The position numbers were made by a program, and so were the translations under genes. The notes under the pieces were generated by a model that did no database searches, was not told the origin of the DNA, and worked only from the letters and a program-made list of their open reading frames with translations. From Planctomycetota bacterium (lineage in GTDB: Bacteria; Planctomycetota; UBA11346), in the NCBI GenBank assembly GCA_947440715.1, contig CANETI010000063.1, positions 1 to 9,944 on the forward strand: 9,944 bases of DNA, given 5' to 3'. The first letter of the stretch is position 1. Each line of letters starts with the position of its first letter. Of this stretch, positions 1-6,048 are shown one piece after another.

Positions 1-612
1 CCTACCGTCGTTTTGATTGTTGGCGTGAACGGCGCCGGTAAAACCACGACCGTCGCAAAATTGGCAAAGCGTTACAAAGATCAGGGTAAAAAAGTTCTGA
101 TCGCAGCTGGTGATACGTATCGTGCCGCTGCCATTGAGCAGTTGACGATTTGGGCTGAACGTGCCGGAGTCGACATTGTGAAAACGCATGATGGTGGCGA
201 TGCCGCAGCCGTTGCTTTTGATGCGGTCGCTGCCGCCGAAGCGCGTGGATCAGATTTGGTGATCATTGATACGGCAGGTCGTTTGCATAATAAAGAACAC
301 CTGATGCGTGAATTAGAAAAAATTCGCCGCGTTATTCAAAAACGTGATCCCCTTGCGCCACACGAAACGTTGTTGGTATTAGATGCCACGGCTGGGCAAA
401 ACGCAATTCAACAAGCCAAAGTATTTGGCTCTGCCATGGGCGTTACCGGTTTGGTGCTGACGAAATTAGACGGTACCGCTAAAGGTGGCGTCACCATTAC
501 CATTCGTCGCGAACTTAATTTACCCGTACGCTTCATTGGCGTCGGCGAAAAAATCGACGACTTGCAGCCGTTTGATCCAGATGCGTTTATTGAGGCAATT
601 TTTAGCGCCTAA
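1..612 (+). CDS. ftsY: FtsY, signal recognition particle receptor (C-terminal GTPase part, 5' truncated)
   Basis: The reading frame is open from base 1, so the N-terminal part, including the acidic A region and the N-domain helices, lies outside the window; 203 residues are visible. They hold the SRP-type GTPase G domain: P-loop GVNGAGKTTT (fragment residues 8-17), DTYRAAA (38-44, G2), DTAGR (90-94, G3), TKLDG (154-158, G4) and GVGEK (180-184, closing loop). FtsY docks the SRP-ribosome complex at the inner membrane and, with Ffh, hydrolyses GTP to hand nascent membrane proteins to SecYEG. The pattern GQNA..QAK..., LTKLDGTAKGG and DDLQPFDPDAFIEAIF at the end separates FtsY from Ffh, which would continue into an M domain; this protein stops straight after the G domain. 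The segment after AKGG reads VTITIRREL, slightly unlike the more usual VVFAI-type strand. The next gene follows after 257 bases, so it is probably a separate transcript. Confidence 0.96.
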   Translation, partial: PTVVLIVGVNGAGKTTTVAKLAKRYKDQGKKVLIAAGDTYRAAAIEQLTIWAERAGVDIVKTHDGGDAAAVAFDAVAAAEARGSDLVIIDTAGRLHNKEHLMRELEKIRRVIQKRDPLAPHETLLVLDATAGQNAIQQAKVFGSAMGVTGLVLTKLDGTAKGGVTITIRRELNLPVRFIGVGEKIDDLQPFDPDAFIEAIFSA

Positions 613-617
613 TTATT

Positions 618-649
618 GGTTTGTCGCGTAGTGGTTCTTGTCGCGTTGT
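618..649. repeat. Short imperfect tandem duplication after ftsY
   Basis: The 9-mer TTGTCGCGT occurs at 621-629 and again at 638-646. The flanks also match (GGTT before and GT after), giving two adjacent units of about 15 and 17 bases, 618-632 and 633-649. It lies just past the ftsY stop codon, and no T-tract or strong hairpin makes it a terminator. Its function is unknown; it may be a simple local duplication. Confidence 0.4.
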
Positions 650-656
650 TTTGCGC

Positions 657-801
657 GCATGAGCCATGACCTGACCACGGACGTATCTTGTGTAACGACC
701 AGATAGGTTGGTGCGAAGCTGAGGTTCGTTGTGCGTGGAAAACCTCGCACGACGACCGCTGGTGCCAATTACCTGTGTCTCTCGCTTGCGCTACCTCATG
801 C
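657..801 (+). ncRNA. Possible structured RNA or long structured 5' leader
   Basis: This 145-base stretch lies between ftsY and the PDZ operon and has no convincing reading frame. GCATGAG (657-663) pairs perfectly with CTCATGC (795-801). Inside it, bases 701-780 can fold into one long imperfect rod. Its tip is CGTTGTGCG (727-735) against CGCACGACG (746-754) with a 10-base loop, followed by GGT/ACC (723-725 with 755-757), AGC/GCT (717-719 with 758-760), TGGTG/TGCCA (709-713 with 763-767, two wobbles) and AGGT/ACCT (705-708 with 771-774). The overall shape (closing stem, large asymmetric bubble, terminal rod) would fit a 6S-like RNA or a regulatory leader of the downstream operon. I recognise no family signature, found no clear promoter, and have not computed a folding energy. 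Strand is assumed from the downstream genes. Confidence 0.3.
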
Positions 802-805
802 ATCC

Positions 806-815
806 AGCAATTGCT
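806..815. repeat. 10-base perfect palindrome AGCAATTGCT
   Basis: This self-complementary site lies between the putative structured RNA and the first PDZ gene, about 55 bases before the start codon. It could be an operator half-site pair or chance. No T-run follows, so it is not an intrinsic terminator. Confidence 0.3.
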
Positions 816-859
816 CCGTCAGGTTTCAGCCTATCTTACGTCTCACCACACTAGTGATT

Positions 860-869
860 GGAGGCCTCC
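860..869 (+). promoter_or_regulatory. Palindromic Shine-Dalgarno (GGAGGCCTCC) abutting the start codon
   Basis: The ribosome binding site GGAGG (860-864) is followed at once by its own complement CCTCC (865-869) and then the ATG at 870. The spacing from SD to ATG is 5 bases, and this decides the start of the first PDZ gene over the in-frame TTG at 858. As RNA, TGGA (859-862) can pair with TCCA (867-870) around a GGCC loop. That would hide part of the SD and the A of the start codon, though four base pairs is a weak hairpin. Confidence 0.6.
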
Positions 870-1646
870 ATGCGTATCGCGCTCGTAACGACCATGCTGT
901 TGCTCGGTAGTGTGTCCGCGATGGCGGCACAAAATGGTTATCAAACGGTGAACAATCCTGAAAATCGCCCGATGTTGGGTGTGCAAATGACGCCGGTGCC
1001 ATTATCGATACAGGAACAACAAGGCCTGGCTCCAAGTCAGGGTGTGTATGTCCAAAGTGTTTATGATAATACTGCCGCTCAGACCATGGGTTTGCAGCCG
1101 GGTGATGTGATCACCAATATTAATGGTGCGCCGATTAGCAGTATGAGCGATTTACGCAATGAAGTGTCGCTCAATCAAGTTGGTGACCCAGTTGAAGTGA
1201 CCATCATGCGTGGTGGGCAAGAACAGGGAACGATTGGTCAATTCCAACCGTGGCCTGGGAATATTCCTTACGATCCAATTGACCCTGCGATGGAAGATCG
1301 TTTCCGCGAATGGCAAGATCGTCGCCTAGCACGCATGCAGGAAGAAGTCGATCAATTAGGCGACCAAGCACAAAATATGGCCAAGCAAATAGCAGAAGAA
1401 GCTGCAGGCGAATCAGACCGTGGTATTTTTGGCATGCGTGAAAAACCACCCATGGGTCCAGATGGCTTGCCGTTGGCTTGGCGTTTTCGCTACGGCATTA
1501 ACCCCGTGCCGACTAAAGCGGGCGCTGATTCCATTGCGGTCAGCGAGGCAGAATTAACTCCAGCTGTGGTATCCACCGCAGCACATCGTACCTGGCGATT
1601 CGACTGGCAATTGGTCAGTAATCGCCCTGCTCAGGAACCGCTCTAA
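870..1646 (+). CDS. Secreted PDZ-domain protein with a coiled-coil tail (first of a pair)
   Basis: A 258-residue protein. The ATG at 870 is chosen because GGAGG sits 5 bases upstream and because translation then begins with a clean signal peptide: Met-Arg, a hydrophobic run to about residue 17, then an AMAA/Q type signal peptidase I site after residue 20. A PDZ domain spans about residues 35-115, with the carboxylate-binding-loop region at MLGVQM (35-40), the core GVYVQSVYDNTAAQTMGLQPGDVITNING (58-86) and a closing strand near VEVTIMRGG (108-116). Residues about 140-180 are charged and heptad-like (RFREWQDRRLARMQEEVDQL begins at 144), probably a coiled coil. There is no trypsin-like or S2P protease domain, so it is not an HtrA or RseP enzyme; a periplasmic adaptor or substrate-binding role is inferred. 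Its TAA stop shares a base with the ATG of the next gene, also a PDZ protein, so the two are likely made together. The exact function is not recognised. Confidence 0.85.
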   Translation: MRIALVTTMLLLGSVSAMAAQNGYQTVNNPENRPMLGVQMTPVPLSIQEQQGLAPSQGVYVQSVYDNTAAQTMGLQPGDVITNINGAPISSMSDLRNEVSLNQVGDPVEVTIMRGGQEQGTIGQFQPWPGNIPYDPIDPAMEDRFREWQDRRLARMQEEVDQLGDQAQNMAKQIAEEAAGESDRGIFGMREKPPMGPDGLPLAWRFRYGINPVPTKAGADSIAVSEAELTPAVVSTAAHRTWRFDWQLVSNRPAQEPL

Positions 1647-2413
1647 TGCGTCATCTGTTATTGTTACTCGTTATGTGCCTTCCTTTATCCATGGCTTGTG
1701 CTGGTGATGCGCCGACGGCTACCGATCCGGTCAAGCCGAATGTGGTTGCGCCCGCACCGAAACCGTTTTTAGGTGTTAATGTTGATGAAAATGCGGCCAG
1801 CTTTGATCCGAATCAAGGTTTGCCGGTAACGGCGGTTATTCCTGGAAGTACGGCTGCGGCGATGGGTATTGAAGTTGGCGATTTGCTTAAAAATTTCAAT
1901 GGACAGGCTCTTAAAGCACAAGCTGACCTCGCGCGGGCTATCGGTTCGACTAAAGTTGGTGATAAAGCAACGGTTGATTTATTACGTAAAGCCGAAACCG
2001 GATTAACGGCAATGACGATGACGGGGGCCATGGCCGTACGTCCACAAGTCGGCAGCATCAATAAAGATCTTGCCGCGCTACGTGAAGAAATGTTGGCCTT
2101 ACGTAAACAACAAGAAGAACGCAAAGGTAAAGAGTTATCGCTTGCTGATATGTTAAAAATGTTGAAAGAGATCGAAGACAACATGCCAGTCGCGGTTGCT
2201 GAATTCAAAAAGCAGTACCCCAAAGGTGAATTTAATATTCAGATCAAAATCGATATCATCTCTGACAAGTCGGCGAAAGATCCCATCACCATTGGTAATC
2301 AACCAGGGGCGCAATTGAATGGCGATAACGTTAATGCGCCGGTGACGCCTGAAAGCACGCAGCCGAGCGTACAGCCAGGTGTACAGCTGCCGAAAATTAT
2401 GCCCAAGCCGTGA
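1646..2413 (+). CDS. Secreted PDZ-domain protein (second of a pair)
   Basis: A 255-residue protein whose ATG overlaps the previous stop (TAATG), implying translational coupling. The N-terminus is a signal peptide (MRHLLLLLVMCLPLSMACAGD). Cleavage after ACA at residue 19 is likely; the Cys at 18 is not in a good lipobox because position -3 is Ser rather than Leu. A Pro/Ala-rich linker (about 22-40) leads to a PDZ-like domain, about 41-130, with FLGVNV at 41-46, GLPVTAVIPGSTAAAMGIEVGDLLKNFNG at 58-86 and VGDKATVDLLRK at 104-115. Residues about 138-190 form a charged helical, coiled-coil-like stretch (DLAALREEMLALRKQQEERK starts at 141). The end (about 215-255) is Pro/Gln/Asn-rich and probably disordered. 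The layout of signal peptide, PDZ, then helix repeats that of its neighbour, so the two may be diverged duplicates that form a heteromer; that is inference. No protease motif is present. Confidence 0.85.
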   Translation: MRHLLLLLVMCLPLSMACAGDAPTATDPVKPNVVAPAPKPFLGVNVDENAASFDPNQGLPVTAVIPGSTAAAMGIEVGDLLKNFNGQALKAQADLARAIGSTKVGDKATVDLLRKAETGLTAMTMTGAMAVRPQVGSINKDLAALREEMLALRKQQEERKGKELSLADMLKMLKEIEDNMPVAVAEFKKQYPKGEFNIQIKIDIISDKSAKDPITIGNQPGAQLNGDNVNAPVTPESTQPSVQPGVQLPKIMPKP

Positions 2414-2832
2414 AGCGTGCTGTCTTCGCAGCACGACCGGCGTGGTGGGATGAGGTGCGATTGGGTGCACAGTGCTATGACGATGGCCGCTTTTGGCATG
2501 CGCATGAGCATTGGGAATGTGCGTGGAAGGCTCATCTCGAATTGCATCGGCACTATTTAAAGGGGCTGATTCAATTCACCGCTGCTTGCTATCACTTGGA
2601 GCGAGGCCGTCCGTCCGCAGCTCGTCGGCTATTAGACCTGGGACCGACCCATTTATTTGAGAATCATCCGCTGTCATGGCCATTCGATACCGCACATTTG
2701 CTGACCGTTGCAGCAGCCATGGGAGCCGGATTAGACCGCGGACGTCGTGTGGTCCCTCCAGTCTTGGGTTTGGTCCGCATGTTGGACTGTTGGGAACGAG
2801 ACCATTGGGATAAGCCAACGGTAAAGTCATAA
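2410..2832 (+). CDS. DUF309-family protein
   Basis: A 140-residue cytoplasmic protein starting with GTG inside the classic GTGA overlap with the preceding PDZ gene, so the start depends on coupling rather than on its own strong SD. It carries the DUF309 signature: GRFWHAHEHWECAW (residues 26-39, with the conserved H32, E33 and E36), then KGLIQFTAACYHLERG (51-66) and an A..LL helix (70-75). The family is a small all-helical domain sometimes labelled a predicted metal-dependent hydrolase because of the HE..E and YH residues; no reaction is established to my knowledge. The usual length is about 110-180 residues, so the gene is intact. Overlap with two secreted PDZ proteins suggests co-expression, but a cytoplasmic protein cannot meet them after export, so the link may be regulatory or only operonic. 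Confidence 0.85.
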   Translation: MKRAVFAARPAWWDEVRLGAQCYDDGRFWHAHEHWECAWKAHLELHRHYLKGLIQFTAACYHLERGRPSAARRLLDLGPTHLFENHPLSWPFDTAHLLTVAAAMGAGLDRGRRVVPPVLGLVRMLDCWERDHWDKPTVKS

Positions 2833-2840
2833 CTTACTTG

Positions 2841-2861
2841 GGTGTCAGTTATTATGACACC
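2841..2861 (+). terminator. Hairpin after the PDZ-PDZ-DUF309 operon (weak terminator candidate)
   Basis: GGTGTCA (2841-2847) and TGACACC (2855-2861) pair perfectly around a 7-base loop, 8 bases past the DUF309 stop. No U-tract follows directly; the nearest T-run is TCTTTT at about 2872-2877. It may stabilise the 3' end or mark a factor-dependent end rather than act as a standard intrinsic terminator. Confidence 0.35.
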
Positions 2862-2988
2862 ATCATCAGGGTCTTTTGGAGCAGAAAACAGCAACGGGCC
2901 AAGATGGACTCACCGATAATCCCTTAGAACGATAGTAGGTGACCTAAACACAACCTGAGTCAGGACATAGAGATAGAGCGGTGAAGGC

Positions 2989-3009
2989 AATTCAATTTTT
3001 GCTTGAATT
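2989..3009. repeat. AT-rich inverted repeat AATTCAA/TTGAATT
   Basis: Seven-base arms at 2989-2995 and 3003-3009 flank a TTTTTGC loop. The stem can be lengthened by GGC (2986-2988) with GCC (3013-3015) across a TTA bulge. It lies upstream of the weak -10-like box at 3024 and could be an operator or a hairpin. Confidence 0.3.
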
Positions 3010-3034
3010 TTAGCCCTGGTTCATATGCTGCGAT

Positions 3035-3049
3035 GCTCAAAATTTGAGC
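3035..3049. promoter_or_regulatory. 15-base palindrome GCTCAAA-A-TTTGAGC, operator candidate
   Basis: Perfect 7-base arms flank a single central base. The site lies 84 bases before the next start codon and just after the -10-like TATGCT (3024-3029), which is where a repressor site would overlap a transcription start. The promoter itself is weak by sequence (15-base spacing to TTGAAT), so this is inference. Confidence 0.4.
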
Positions 3050-3133
3050 GCGCCGTATTCGGCAAATGACGTCACCCCGCTGCTCTGTCAGCCACTGACG
3101 TCCGCTCAGCCACCCATACACGAAGGAGCCATT

Positions 3134-3538
3134 ATGCGCATCGCAGTCCGAGCCACCGAAGAAGCTATTATTCGTCTTCTGCGCGCCGGTCACCCGCTGC
3201 CAGGTGATGTCGTTGATCGCGAATTAGAAACCCGCCTGCCAGTGTTTCAAAGCGTCGAAGCCGTGCCCGTTAAGAATTATGGCCTAGAAGGTGCCGGTCG
3301 CATTGTCGTCGCCCGTGGTCGTAAAGATGTCTGGTTTGTCGATATTAAACGTCGCTCATCAAAAGTATCTCCGAAGGAAGGCGAATCCTTCATCGAAATG
3401 CGCGACAAATTACAACAACGTTACCCTGGGCAAAAAGTCACCGGCTGGTTAGTCACCACCGCTGATGTTGATACGAAAGCCAAATCGTTCATCGCTGAAC
3501 AAGGCTGCTTCGCCACCGCTGGTGCCGCTAAGCGTTAA
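3134..3538 (+). CDS. Small PD-(D/E)XK (restriction-endonuclease-like) fold protein, function unknown
   Basis: A 134-residue protein. The ATG at 3134 is chosen because AAGGAG (3123-3128) sits 5 bases upstream; in-frame codons further up (TTG at 3044) lie within the repeat-rich leader. The centre reads GRIVVARGRKDVWFVDIKRRSSK (residues 55-77): a strand, then DIK (70-72), matching the (D/E)xK part of the PD-(D/E)XK core. A helix (about 82-97) and KVTGWLVTTADVDTKAKSFIAEQGC (101-125) follow, like the V-TT-F---A---A---gi segment of Mrr-type restriction endonuclease domains. The usual first acidic residue (an Asp in front of the IV strand) appears to be replaced by Gly-Arg at 55-56; E52 or D65 might stand in. 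It could therefore be a divergent nuclease or an inactive nucleic-acid-binding relative. No methyltransferase or partner gene sits nearby. The gene is followed by a strong terminator. Confidence 0.6.
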   Translation: MRIAVRATEEAIIRLLRAGHPLPGDVVDRELETRLPVFQSVEAVPVKNYGLEGAGRIVVARGRKDVWFVDIKRRSSKVSPKEGESFIEMRDKLQQRYPGQKVTGWLVTTADVDTKAKSFIAEQGCFATAGAAKR

Positions 3539-3584
3539 TTTTCAGTTTTCGGTATATTAATCCGTTCTTGTTGCGGAAATAATT

Positions 3585-3619
3585 AAACCGGGCAGGCCAA
3601 TTGGTCTGCCCGGTTTTTT
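3585..3619 (+). terminator. Strong intrinsic terminator between convergent genes
   Basis: AAACCGGGCAG (3585-3595) pairs perfectly with CTGCCCGGTTT (3606-3616). Two more C-G pairs and a G-T wobble close the stem down to an AATT loop (3599-3602), and six Ts follow at 3614-3619. It lies 46 bases past the nuclease-fold gene stop and 29 bases before the end of the opposing oligopeptidase gene. Read from the minus strand the hairpin is followed by TAATTATTT, so it may serve both genes. Confidence 0.92.
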
Positions 3620-3648
3620 ATTGCGATGTCCGGCTTGGAAGTCGACGT

Positions 3649-5754
3649 TTACGCAGAAATTAACCCCGCATGTTTAAGTAATGCATGCGCTGATGGTGCG
3701 CGGCCACGGAAGGCTTTAAAAATATCTAGCGGATGACGGCTGCCGCCCAGGGCTAAGACGGTGTCGCGGAAACGATGGCCAGTTTCTTTCACGGCTTGCG
3801 GATTGTCTAAACCGGCGTCTTCAAAAGCTCCGAAGGCGTCTGCGGATAATACTTCGGCCCATTTATAGCTGTAATAACCCGCTGCGTAACCACCGGCAAA
3901 AATATGACTGAAACCACACAGGAAACGATCTTCCGGTAATGGAGCCAACACGGTGGAACGCGCGGCGATGCGGCGTTGGACGTCGGAGGTGGTGACCGTG
4001 CTGGTGGGATCATACTGATGATGCAGTTCCAGATCTAAGGTCGAAAAATAAACTTGGCGCGAAATTAAGGACGCTGCACGGTAAGTGCGCGCGGCAACGA
4101 CTTTATTAAATAAAACATCCGGTAACGCCGCACCTGTTTGCCAATGGATGGCTAAACCAGGTTGCGTGGAAGATCCCATAACTGTTGGGCGATGATAACA
4201 CCAATTTTCCATGAATTGGCTGGGGAGTTCGACCGCATCCCATTCAACATTATTAATTCCAGCGGCTTCGACATAGTCGACGCGGGTGAGCATGTGTTGC
4301 AGACCATGACCAAATTCGTGAAACAGCGTTTCGACTTCACGGAAGGTCATCAATGACGGTGTGTTGCCGACGGGGGGTGTTTGGTTGCAAACCAAATACG
4401 CGACGGGCAAACGCCAACTGCCATCAGACAGGCATTTACGCTCTAATACATTATCCATCCACGCACCGCCGCGTTTATTTTGTGGGCGGCTGTAGGGATC
4501 GAGAAAAAAAGCAGCGATGTCTTTGCCGTTTGCATCCGCAATGCGGAAGAAGCGCACGTCTTTATCCCAGACCGGTGTTTCCCCATCTGCAGCGCGTACG
4601 GTGATATCGAATAAACGCTTGGCGGTGGCAAACATGCCATCAAGCACGCGCGATAAAGCAAAGTACGGACGAAGTTCTTCGTCGCGGTAACTGAAGCGTT
4701 TTTCGCGCAGTCGTTCTGCCCAGAAACCAATATCCCAATGGGCTAAGTTAAGCGTTACATCACCGCTTTGCTCACGTGCGAATGTGGTGAGCTCGTTCAG
4801 TTCTTCGCGTGCTTTTGGTAAAGCCACGGAGAGCAAATCCTGCATCAATTTATCAACGTCAGCAACTGACGGGGCCATTTTGGCGGCTAAGGAAAGGTCA
4901 GCGAACGTGGCGTATCCTAGTAAGGTCGCCTTTTCTTTGCGCAGTTTTAAAATTCGATGAATGAGTGGCCCATTATCGGTTGGTCCATTTGACGCACGGG
5001 TGACGAACGCGCGATACAGCTTTTCCCGTAAATCGCGGCGCGTGCTATGTTCCATGAATGGCGTGAAACTGGGGCCGTCCAAGGTCACGCGCCATGGCCC
5101 AGTTGTGCCAGGATTTTCCGCTGGTTCGGTGTTATTTGCCCGCGCTGCCGCATGCGCCGCTGCCAATTTTGCACTGTCGGTTAATCCAGCGACTTCAGCG
5201 GGGTCGGTTAATACTAAGGCAAATGCTTTGGTGGCGTCCAGAACGTTATTGCTGAAACGAGAGGACAGATCGGCTAATTCCAATTCATTTTTTTGAAACT
5301 GTTCGCGCTGTGCACCGGATAATCCAACGCCTGCATGCTCCGCTTGGCGAATATTAGCGGTAACGATGCGCTGTTGGGTTTCATTCAGCGTCGCCCAAGT
5401 TGGGCCATCGCGTAGGGTGATGAGCGCTTTATAAACGGGAACACTTTGTCCCAAGCTCATAAACGCGGTGACGACTTCTTGTTGCATGGCTTGATGTACC
5501 GTGCGCAAAGCGTCGCTATTTTGGACTCCCATCAAATGATTAATAACTGACCAAGCATAACCAAGCGGTTCGCCCAGAGCGGTTAATGGCGGAATGATGG
5601 TGTCGTACGTCGTGCCAATGGTGCGTTCAAAAGCAGCTAAATCATCGCGCAATTTTGGCAACAAAGTGCGAATGGCTGGTTCAACATGTTCGACACGAAT
5701 CAGGTCAAAAGCCGGTAAAGAATTGTGACCGAAGAGCGGATTGTTGCTGGTCAT
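3649..5754 (-). CDS. prlC: Oligopeptidase A, M3-family zinc metallopeptidase
   Basis: A 701-residue cytoplasmic peptidase, close to the usual M3A length of about 680-700. The zinc site is HEFGH (residues 479-483) with the third ligand E509 in NVEWDAVELPSQFMENW; the 26-residue step from H483 to E509 matches E. coli OpdA. Other family signatures are RGGAWMD at the domain core and the substrate-side loop FSHIFAGGYAAGYYSY (615-630), whose His and Tyr residues contact substrate in M3 enzymes. The N-terminal 240 or so residues are the helical lid region. These enzymes cut short peptides, including signal-peptide remnants and products of other proteases. The ATG is preceded by AGGA with a 6-base spacer. 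It stands alone: the gene upstream on the same strand is separated by 78 bases that include a terminator-like hairpin, and the downstream end faces a terminator. The EWDAVELPSQFMENWCYHRPT stretch looks more like cyanobacterial or plant homologues than E. coli, from memory. Confidence 0.95.
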   Translation of the reverse strand: MTSNNPLFGHNSLPAFDLIRVEHVEPAIRTLLPKLRDDLAAFERTIGTTYDTIIPPLTALGEPLGYAWSVINHLMGVQNSDALRTVHQAMQQEVVTAFMSLGQSVPVYKALITLRDGPTWATLNETQQRIVTANIRQAEHAGVGLSGAQREQFQKNELELADLSSRFSNNVLDATKAFALVLTDPAEVAGLTDSAKLAAAHAAARANNTEPAENPGTTGPWRVTLDGPSFTPFMEHSTRRDLREKLYRAFVTRASNGPTDNGPLIHRILKLRKEKATLLGYATFADLSLAAKMAPSVADVDKLMQDLLSVALPKAREELNELTTFAREQSGDVTLNLAHWDIGFWAERLREKRFSYRDEELRPYFALSRVLDGMFATAKRLFDITVRAADGETPVWDKDVRFFRIADANGKDIAAFFLDPYSRPQNKRGGAWMDNVLERKCLSDGSWRLPVAYLVCNQTPPVGNTPSLMTFREVETLFHEFGHGLQHMLTRVDYVEAAGINNVEWDAVELPSQFMENWCYHRPTVMGSSTQPGLAIHWQTGAALPDVLFNKVVAARTYRAASLISRQVYFSTLDLELHHQYDPTSTVTTSDVQRRIAARSTVLAPLPEDRFLCGFSHIFAGGYAAGYYSYKWAEVLSADAFGAFEDAGLDNPQAVKETGHRFRDTVLALGGSRHPLDIFKAFRGRAPSAHALLKHAGLISA

Positions 5755-5773
5755 GGGTTGTCCTGAGCATCAG

Positions 5774-5805
5774 AAAAATCAAAACGGCGGGTTGGCCCGA
5801 CACCG
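5774..5805 (-). terminator. Terminator-like hairpin in the leader of the oligopeptidase gene
   Basis: On the minus strand, CGG-(TGT)-CGGG, a CCAA loop, then CCCG-CCG form a stem of seven G-C pairs with a 3-base bulge (plus-strand 5785-5805). It is followed by TTTTGATTTTT (5784 down to 5774). It would end the transcript of the CsbD-like gene about 28 bases past its stop codon. It could also attenuate read-through into the oligopeptidase gene, whose start codon is only about 20 bases further on. Confidence 0.6.
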
Positions 5806-5832
5806 ATTATCGACTTCGGACCATAGAATGAC

Positions 5833-6048
5833 TCAACTACCGGCTTGCACGCCGCCTGTTTGTTGCAACAGACTGAGTACAGTGCGACGAGCCGTGACGC
5901 GATTCACCCAGTGACGATTTTGGATTTTGGCTGTTAGCAGATCAATGCGTTTGAGGCATTCTTCTAAATCCAATGGAGTTAAGCGCGGACATTGTTGGCG
6001 CAGCTTGGGCAGTAGTTGGGTCCATTGATCGTCGGGAATCGTCAGCAT
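5833..6048 (-). CDS. Small CsbD-like protein
   Basis: A 71-residue protein with ATG at 6046-6048; GAGG lies 7 bases upstream on the minus strand. The pattern W...LPKLRQQCPRLTPLDLEECLKRIDLLTAKIQNR...V...TARRTV follows the spacing of the CsbD-like family: a Trp near the start, a loop before L-T-x-x-D-L, a helix, then K/R-IQ-x-R and a short last helix. CsbD-type proteins are small, helical, stress-induced proteins of unknown biochemical action. The match is weak (no WGKLT, no G-K-R in the middle), so an unrelated small helical protein remains possible. It is cytoplasmic, with no signal or membrane segment. A terminator-like hairpin follows its stop, so it is probably monocistronic. The +1 frame also stays open across part of this gene and upstream; that frame is not preferred. 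Confidence 0.6.
   Translation of the reverse strand: MLTIPDDQWTQLLPKLRQQCPRLTPLDLEECLKRIDLLTAKIQNRHWVNRVTARRTVLSLLQQTGGVQAGS

Larger units (their letters stand above)
2833..3133. other. 301-base intergenic stretch with several inverted repeats, no gene seen
   Basis: I see no convincing coding frame here. It contains a hairpin just after the DUF309 stop (2841-2861), an interrupted palindrome TAGGT-G-ACCTA (2936-2946), an AT-rich stem (2989-3009), a 15-base palindrome (3035-3049), two copies of TGACGTC (3067-3073 and 3096-3102) and two copies of TCAGCCAC (3088-3095 and 3106-3113). A weak -10-like TATGCT lies at 3024-3029, with TTGAAT at 3003-3008 only 15 bases before it. The density of symmetric sites suggests that the downstream gene is regulated, but no regulator can be named. 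Confidence 0.5.

Noticed and set aside
688..888. Plus-strand open frame of 66 codons in the gap after ftsY
   Set aside because: Cys/Ser/Thr/His-rich product without a ribosome binding site; it runs past the SD of the PDZ gene in another frame and overlaps the candidate RNA fold.
870..2413. HtrA/DegP-type proteases
   Set aside because: Only PDZ domains are present; there is no trypsin-like His-Asp-Ser domain in either protein.
3044..3133. Upstream TTG start for the nuclease-fold protein (30 extra residues)
   Set aside because: AAGGAG is correctly spaced before the ATG at 3134, and the extension translates the repeat-rich leader.
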